From assembly GCF_011761475.1 (NCBI RefSeq), contig NZ_JAASRS010000001.1, positions 2,728,001 through 2,792,000 on the forward strand: a stretch of 64,000 bases of DNA, given 5' to 3'. The stretch's first letter is position 1, and each line of letters begins with the position of its first letter. This stretch comes from Saccharococcus thermophilus (GTDB lineage Bacteria > Bacillota > Bacilli > Bacillales > Anoxybacillaceae). Below are positions 60,022 through 64,000 of the stretch, in pieces. The notes below the pieces were generated by a model. It saw only the letters and a list, made by a program, of their open reading frames with translations, did not search any database and was not told where the DNA came from. The position numbers and the translations under genes were made by a program.

Positions 60022-60041
60022 CAGGTGAACACTCTCTTTTA
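60002..60041 (+). terminator. Terminator of the interrupted membrane gene
   Basis: GAGAGTGTT (60002-60010) / AACACTCTC (60028-60036) then TTTT. Confidence 0.75.
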
Positions 60042-60131
60042 TATGTCATACAATCTGCCTTCATAGAAAAAGCGCATAAAACTATATAAATGCAACTTGA
60101 TATTTGGTTCTTTGCACTTTTTATCAAGAGA

Positions 60132-60195
60132 TTTTTCCGACTGTCGGAGGCAAGTCGATGACTTGCCTTCGTCACGCATAAGCGTAGTCGAAAAA
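60132..60195. other. Compact three-way-junction element
   Basis: Outer stem TTTTTC(C)GACT (60132-60142) with AGTCGAAAAA (60186-60195), 10 bp with one bulge. Inside are two hairpins: GGCAAGTC-GAT-GACTTGCC (60149-60167) and ACGC-ATAA-GCGT (60174-60185). No T-tract follows in either direction that would make it a standard terminator. It fills the 190-base gap before catE. Family not recognised. Confidence 0.55.
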
Positions 60196-60229
60196 ATGGA
60201 TCACAAGAAGTAGAATTTTCAAGTTTAAC

Positions 60230-61093
60230 TTATATATACTGAATGATCAGCTCGATTTCGTTGCCAAACGGATCGCTTGTCAATATGCTATTTTCGCTTC
60301 GGCGCACCGATGCGCCGATATGTTGGAGCCGTTCCACCGCTTTCTCTCGTTCCGCTTCATTTGGCAGCACAATCGAAAATACGCGCAATCCAACGGCGTT
60401 CGCTGGCGGTTTTGGCGCCCCGACTCCAGCCCATGTGTTCAGACCGATATGGTGGTGATAGCCGCCCGCGGAAACGAATAACGCGTGCGTTCCCATACGT
60501 GTCGTCGGTTCAAAGCCTAATCCTTGCACATAAAAAGCATAAGCTTCTTCGATGTGGGCGACGTGGAGATGAATATGGCCAATCCGCGTATGCATTGGAA
60601 GCCCCGACCACGCTTCCGTTCCCGCTTGCGCCAGCAAATTGTTCACATCTAACGGCTCCGTTACCGCTTTATATTCTCCATTTGCCGTCTTCTCCCACTT
60701 TTCCATCGGGCGGTCGGCGTATATTTCGATGCCGTTTCCGTCCGGGTCAGCGAGATAGACTGCTTCGCTGAACAAATGATCGGATGCTCCTTGCAGCGGA
60801 TAACCGCTCTCCAATAAATGAAGCAGCGACTGCGCGAGGCTCTTTCTGTCAGGAACTAAAATCGCAAAATGATAAAGTCCCGTTGTCCGCGGCGGCTTCG
60901 GCACCGCATCCGCTTTTTCCTCGATTACCACTAACGGAGTAACTCCATCCGCGGTTAATACCGCTTCGTATGGATTTTGCTTTAATAGGCGAAAGCCGAT
61001 GATTTCTGTATAGAAACGAAGCGAACGTTCCAAATTGGATACGATAAGATGAACATGTCCGATCGTTGTTTGAGGATGAATGATATCGTTCAT
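60230..61093 (-). CDS. catE: Catechol-2,3-dioxygenase (CatE type)
   Basis: A 287-residue protein with two VOC domains. The N-terminal one starts IGHVHLIVSNLERSLRFY; the C-terminal one carries the metal ligands in RIGHIHLHVAHIEEAYAFY, GYHHHIGLNTW and FGNEIELII. B. subtilis CatE opens catechol. In a three-gene minus-strand run with a YwnB-like reductase and an Rrf2 regulator. Quinone/catechol detoxification is likely but inferred. Confidence 0.87.
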   Translation of the reverse strand: MNDIIHPQTTIGHVHLIVSNLERSLRFYTEIIGFRLLKQNPYEAVLTADGVTPLVVIEEKADAVPKPPRTTGLYHFAILVPDRKSLAQSLLHLLESGYPLQGASDHLFSEAVYLADPDGNGIEIYADRPMEKWEKTANGEYKAVTEPLDVNNLLAQAGTEAWSGLPMHTRIGHIHLHVAHIEEAYAFYVQGLGFEPTTRMGTHALFVSAGGYHHHIGLNTWAGVGAPKPPANAVGLRVFSIVLPNEAEREKAVERLQHIGASVRRSENSILTSDPFGNEIELIIQYI

Positions 61094-61111
61094 TAGGATA
61101 ACCCTCCATCT

Positions 61112-61747
61112 TTAATAGCCAACGGTAAACCGCATCCGGCTGAAGCGCGGGTTTTCGGCTTCATCGAGGATTGCTACCGCAAAGTCTTCCGCAGAAATCC
61201 GGCTTTCGCCGTTTGCATCGACAACAAGCCGATCGGTATCCGTCCGATACGTTCCCGTCCGCTCTCCTGGTGCAATCATCGCTGCTGGGCTTACGTTTGT
61301 CCAATTCAATTCTTTTTCTTGAAGATAAATGTTTAGCACGTCACGATGGGCAAGCGCAATTGGCTTGATAAAATCAGGGAAATCTGGTGTGTCCACAAGC
61401 TGAACTCCAGGAGCAACTTCCAAGCTACCAGCTCCGCCGACGGCAATAAGACGATTCACTCCTGATTTTTTTACACCACTGATTAACGAATGAGTCGCTT
61501 CTATTAATGTCTTCTCCTCTCCTGCTTTTGGACCGAACGCACTAATGACGACATCATGACCGTGAACAGCTTGAGCAACGCTATTTTCGTCAAAAATATC
61601 GCCGACAACGACATGCAACCGGTCATGTTCTTTATTCAAACGAGCCGGATCGCGGACAATCGCGGTCACTTCATGTCCTCTTGATAAAGCTTCCGCTAAA
61701 ATGCGCTGACCGATCATTCCAGTGGCGCCAAACAATGCAATTTTCAT
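61112..61747 (-). CDS. NAD(P)-binding SDR-like protein (YwnB type)
   Basis: A 211-residue atypical short-chain dehydrogenase: MKIALFGATGMIGQRILAEA at the N-terminus and HDVVISAFGPKAGEEKTLIE. Typical of YwnB/flavin-reductase-like proteins. ATG at 61747 has AAAGGGG 9 bases upstream. Preceded by an operator like that of the neighbouring Rrf2 gene. Exact substrate unknown. Confidence 0.85.
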   Translation of the reverse strand: MKIALFGATGMIGQRILAEALSRGHEVTAIVRDPARLNKEHDRLHVVVGDIFDENSVAQAVHGHDVVISAFGPKAGEEKTLIEATHSLISGVKKSGVNRLIAVGGAGSLEVAPGVQLVDTPDFPDFIKPIALAHRDVLNIYLQEKELNWTNVSPAAMIAPGERTGTYRTDTDRLVVDANGESRISAEDFAVAILDEAENPRFSRMRFTVGY

Positions 61748-61791
61748 CAAAAATAACCCCTTTCATCATTATAGTGAGGAGGAAACATAGC

Positions 61792-61810
61792 TGTAACAAT
61801 TATAGTTACA
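61792..61810. promoter_or_regulatory. Operator-like dyad upstream of the YwnB-type gene
   Basis: TGTAAC-AATTATA-GTTACA; shares 18 of 19 bases with the dyad at 62282-62300 in front of the Rrf2 gene. Confidence 0.65.
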
Positions 61811-61826
61811 ACTAGTTTAAAAAAAA

Positions 61827-62267
61827 TTATGGACGATTCGCTGCGATTTTTTGCGCTAATGTCGTCACAATATCATGCAGGCGGATTTCTTGCAAAACGT
61901 TTTCCATTGCCGCTTGCGCCCGATGGAGGATGACTTCAAGAACGGCTTGAATATTGGCCCCTACCGGACATTGCGGGTTGGGATGTTCATGAATTTGAAA
62001 CAGCTCTCCCTCTTCTACTACTTCGACTGCCCGATAGATGTCAAGCAAAGTAATCTCTTGCGTATCCTTCGTAAGAAACGCTCCTCCTGTCCCCGGACGG
62101 ACTTGAACGAATCCTGCTTTTTTTAGCTGCCCAATCACGCGCCGAACAACGACCGGATTCGTATTGACGCTTCCGGCAATCCATTCTGATGTGCAATGCG
62201 CGTTTTTTTCTAATGCCAGCAAGGATAAAATATGAACTGCAACAGTAAAACGGCTGCTTATTTTCAT
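61827..62267 (-). CDS. Rrf2-family transcriptional regulator (YwnA type)
   Basis: A 146-residue winged-helix regulator: MKISSRFTVAVHILSLLALE, recognition region TNPVVVRRVIGQLKKAGFV, wing RPGTGGAFLTKD. A single Cys in NPQCPVGANIQ replaces the three-Cys iron-sulfur set, so it probably senses redox or electrophiles by that Cys rather than by a cluster. The second ATG (62267) has AGGAGG 6 bases upstream. Confidence 0.9.
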   Translation of the reverse strand: MKISSRFTVAVHILSLLALEKNAHCTSEWIAGSVNTNPVVVRRVIGQLKKAGFVQVRPGTGGAFLTKDTQEITLLDIYRAVEVVEEGELFQIHEHPNPQCPVGANIQAVLEVILHRAQAAMENVLQEIRLHDIVTTLAQKIAANRP

Positions 62268-62280
62268 CATGCTCCTCCTC

Positions 62281-62301
62281 TTGTAACTATTATAGTTACA
62301 A
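62281..62301. promoter_or_regulatory. Operator-like palindrome upstream of the Rrf2 gene
   Basis: TTGTAACTA-TTA-TAGTTACAA, 9-bp arms, immediately before the ribosome site of the regulator gene; likely autoregulatory site. Confidence 0.7.
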
Positions 62302-62446
62302 CATACCATAAAGTCAACAAATAAAGCGAACCTCCCCGTCTAATGCTACGCATGGGGGAAATGCATCGAGGGTTTTGGTTCAACCGATGAAAATAACACC
62401 GCCTAGATACATAAAATATGGGATAGTAGTTCACAGCTGCCATTAT

Positions 62447-62476
62447 AAAAAAATACTGCCATAATTATGGCAGTAT
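62447..62476 (-). terminator. Terminator of the VOC gene
   Basis: Perfect palindrome ATACTGCCATAA / TTATGGCAGTAT; minus strand continues TTTTTT. Confidence 0.85.
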
Positions 62477-62488
62477 AGCAAATAGGAT

Positions 62489-62851
62489 TTAGTCTTTTAT
62501 AAGGAATTCATTTCCATCTGTATCCTTAAATTGTACAAATGTGCCCCATTGCATTTTTTGCGGTTCTCCTAAAAATTCCACACCTTTAGCTTTCATCGTT
62601 TCATATGTACCTAGCACATCATCGCACTCAAACACAATAGACGGCTTTCTTTCATTCCAGTCTTTCATCATCGATTTTGGATAAATGACTAATGCTGTTT
62701 GTGCCCCTTTTGGAGCTACTTCCAACCAGAAGGCATTCGGCCCCATTGGATGTTCAGCGACCACTTCAAACCCTACTTTTTCTGTCCAAAACTCTTTTGC
62801 TTTTTGCTGGTCTTCTACATAAATAGCAACAGTTGCAATGCGTTTAATCAT
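62489..62851 (-). CDS. Single-domain VOC (glyoxalase/bleomycin-resistance fold) protein
   Basis: A 120-residue VOC protein (ATVAIYVEDQQKAKEFWTEK; VQFKDTDGNEFLIKD, with the terminal Glu ligand). Function cannot be told from the fold: metal-dependent lyase, dioxygenase or resistance protein. GAGGAGGAAC ribosome site; monocistronic. Confidence 0.85.
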   Translation of the reverse strand: MIKRIATVAIYVEDQQKAKEFWTEKVGFEVVAEHPMGPNAFWLEVAPKGAQTALVIYPKSMMKDWNERKPSIVFECDDVLGTYETMKAKGVEFLGEPQKMQWGTFVQFKDTDGNEFLIKD

Positions 62852-63067
62852 CGAGTTCCTCCTCTATAAATTCAAAGATGTCTTATTTTGTCCATTTTGG
62901 AATGATATCATATTTTTGTCTTTTGCGTACTCATTTTCAGCGAAAAAAAGAGCCTTCATTTTTCATTATGAGCTCGGATATTTCCCCATGCAAGTCAATC
63001 GCCGCTTCCATTGATTGCGTAAAATCATTCTTACGTACTACAGTATATGAAATAAATGTGAACATCA

Positions 63068-63111
63068 TTGACAAAAACAATAACTATCCTTAATATACCG
63101 TATAGGGTATA
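63068..63111 (+). promoter_or_regulatory. Promoter with overlapping CsoR/CstR-like operator of the CoA-disulfide reductase gene
   Basis: TTGACA (63068-63073), 17 bases, TAATAT (63091-63096). The dyad TATACC-GTATAG-GGTATA (63094-63111) starts within the -10 box. It resembles CsoR-family operators (TACC..GGTA); CstR, a persulfide sensor of that family, controls CoA-disulfide reductase-type genes in staphylococci. Confidence 0.6.
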
Positions 63112-63220
63112 TATTTAAAGAATCAATCAATACAAAAACAGATAAGACCTTTCAAACTTGCAATAATAGCCATCTATATGTAAATGCAACTTCGCAACCA
63201 AATAATGGAGGGGAATGTTC

Positions 63221-64000
63221 ATGAGAAAAATTGTGATTGTCGGCGGGGTAGCAGGGGGAGCCACCGCAGCGGCCCGTTTACGTCGATTAAGCGAAAAATA
63301 CCAAATTATTATGTTTGAGAGAGGCGAATACATTTCGTTTGCTAACTGCGGCTTGCCGTATTATATCGGCGAAGTCATTACGGATAGAAACAAACTATTA
63401 GTCCAAACGGTTGAAGGAATGGCGAAGCGTTTTCGTATTGATGTTCGCAATTTAAGCGAAGTCACAGCGATTCATCGTGACCGTAAAACTGTTACAGTCA
63501 AAAATATACGCACTGGCGAGGAATACGAAGAAACATACGATACATTAATTTTGTCACCTGGCGCAAAGCCGATGATACCGCCAATTCCTGGAATTCATGA
63601 AACCAACGCGTTATTTACGCTTCGCAATCTATCTGATACAGATAAAATAAAAGCGTATATCGATCACGAAAAACCAAAAAGCGCCGTAGTCATTGGCGGA
63701 GGGTTTATCGGTGTCGAGATGGCAGAAAACTTAATCAAACGCGGAGTGAACGTAACGCTTGTGGAAATGGCGAATCAAGTGCTGGCACCGATTGACTATG
63801 AGATGGCAGCGATCGTTCATGCGCATATGCAAGAAAATGGCGTAAATTTGATTTTGGAAGATGGCGTGAAAGCTTTCGAAGACAACGGCCGACGCATTAT
63901 TCTAAATAGCGGCCGCACGCTTGAAACCGATATGATTATTTTGGCCATCGGGGTGCAGCCAGAAAGTCAATTAGCGAAAAACGCCGGACTGGAGCTTGGG
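63221..64000 (+). CDS. cdr: CoA-disulfide reductase (FAD-dependent), 3' part cut off by window edge
   Basis: 260 residues of a pyridine-nucleotide-disulfide oxidoreductase. FAD motif VIVGGVAGGATAAARLRR, active-site Cys in SFANCGLPYYIGE at about residue 43, and NAD motif VVIGGGFIGVEMAENL near residue 155. A single active Cys of this kind marks CoA-disulfide reductases and NADH oxidases. Full proteins may carry a C-terminal rhodanese domain, not visible here. GGAGGGG 7 bases before ATG. Confidence 0.88.
   Translation, partial: MRKIVIVGGVAGGATAAARLRRLSEKYQIIMFERGEYISFANCGLPYYIGEVITDRNKLLVQTVEGMAKRFRIDVRNLSEVTAIHRDRKTVTVKNIRTGEEYEETYDTLILSPGAKPMIPPIPGIHETNALFTLRNLSDTDKIKAYIDHEKPKSAVVIGGGFIGVEMAENLIKRGVNVTLVEMANQVLAPIDYEMAAIVHAHMQENGVNLILEDGVKAFEDNGRRIILNSGRTLETDMIILAIGVQPESQLAKNAGLELG

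Overview
The window looks like chromosome from a thermophilic, endospore-forming Bacillaceae close to Geobacillus/Parageobacillus. This is inferred from gene content and order; no database search was run. The 5-18 kb block keeps the Bacillus subtilis order ecsBA / hit / prsA / yhaI / hpr / trpP / serC / yhaL / yhaM / yhaPQ / hemZ / yhaX. Sporulation genes are present (an alpha/beta SASP, a YjcZ-type peptide, yheA and YheC/D proteins), as are a BstA-type DinB protein and a shared MsmX ATPase. There are no rRNA genes, no prophage, no complete insertion sequence and no CRISPR array.

Layout. 0-6 kb: haem genes hemE-hemH (hemH runs off the left edge), a YhfA-type permease, and a translationally coupled ecsA-ecsB-hmoB operon. 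6-18.5 kb: the conserved hit-to-yhaX block, including trpP with a textbook TRAP-binding leader. 18.5-19.6 kb: a gene-free cluster of fold-back repeats, yheA, and a decayed remnant of yheB. 19.7-24.4 kb: four tandem YheC/YheD-type ATP-grasp genes behind a probable SigK promoter. 24.3-32 kb: small sporulation-type genes, a PucR-type regulator, msmX with a perfect CcpA site, an SASP gene with a tRNA-shaped leader, a TcyABC-type amino-acid importer and a CBS-domain transporter. 32-39.7 kb: one nine-gene thiamin operon (tenA-ykoE-ykoD-ykoC-tenI-thiO-thiS-thiG-thiF) under a TPP riboswitch. 39.9-50.7 kb: an rRNA methyltransferase, an MFS exporter, BstA-like DinB, a foreign-looking serine hydrolase, an oligo-1,6-glucosidase, panE, and cstA-ybdD. 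50.7-54.5 kb: class I ribonucleotide reductase genes behind paired NrdR boxes and a cobalamin riboswitch. 54.5-64 kb: a TerC-type Mn exporter with a yybP-ykoY riboswitch and tandem terminators, an EamA exporter, an ECF sigma/anti-sigma pair, a guanidinium exporter with a guanidine-I riboswitch, a membrane gene interrupted by one in-frame TGA, catE, a YwnB/YwnA-type pair with matching operators, a VOC protein, and the start of a CoA-disulfide reductase gene under a CsoR/CstR-like operator.

The strongest theme is RNA-level control: TPP, cobalamin, manganese and guanidine riboswitches plus a TRAP site. Added to these are two structured elements I cannot assign to any family: the tRNA-shaped sequence in the SASP leader (27760-27829) and a three-way-junction element (60132-60195). 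The best candidates for something undescribed are that tRNA-like leader, the four-gene ATP-grasp cluster, and the composite fold-back repeats at 18.6-18.95 kb.
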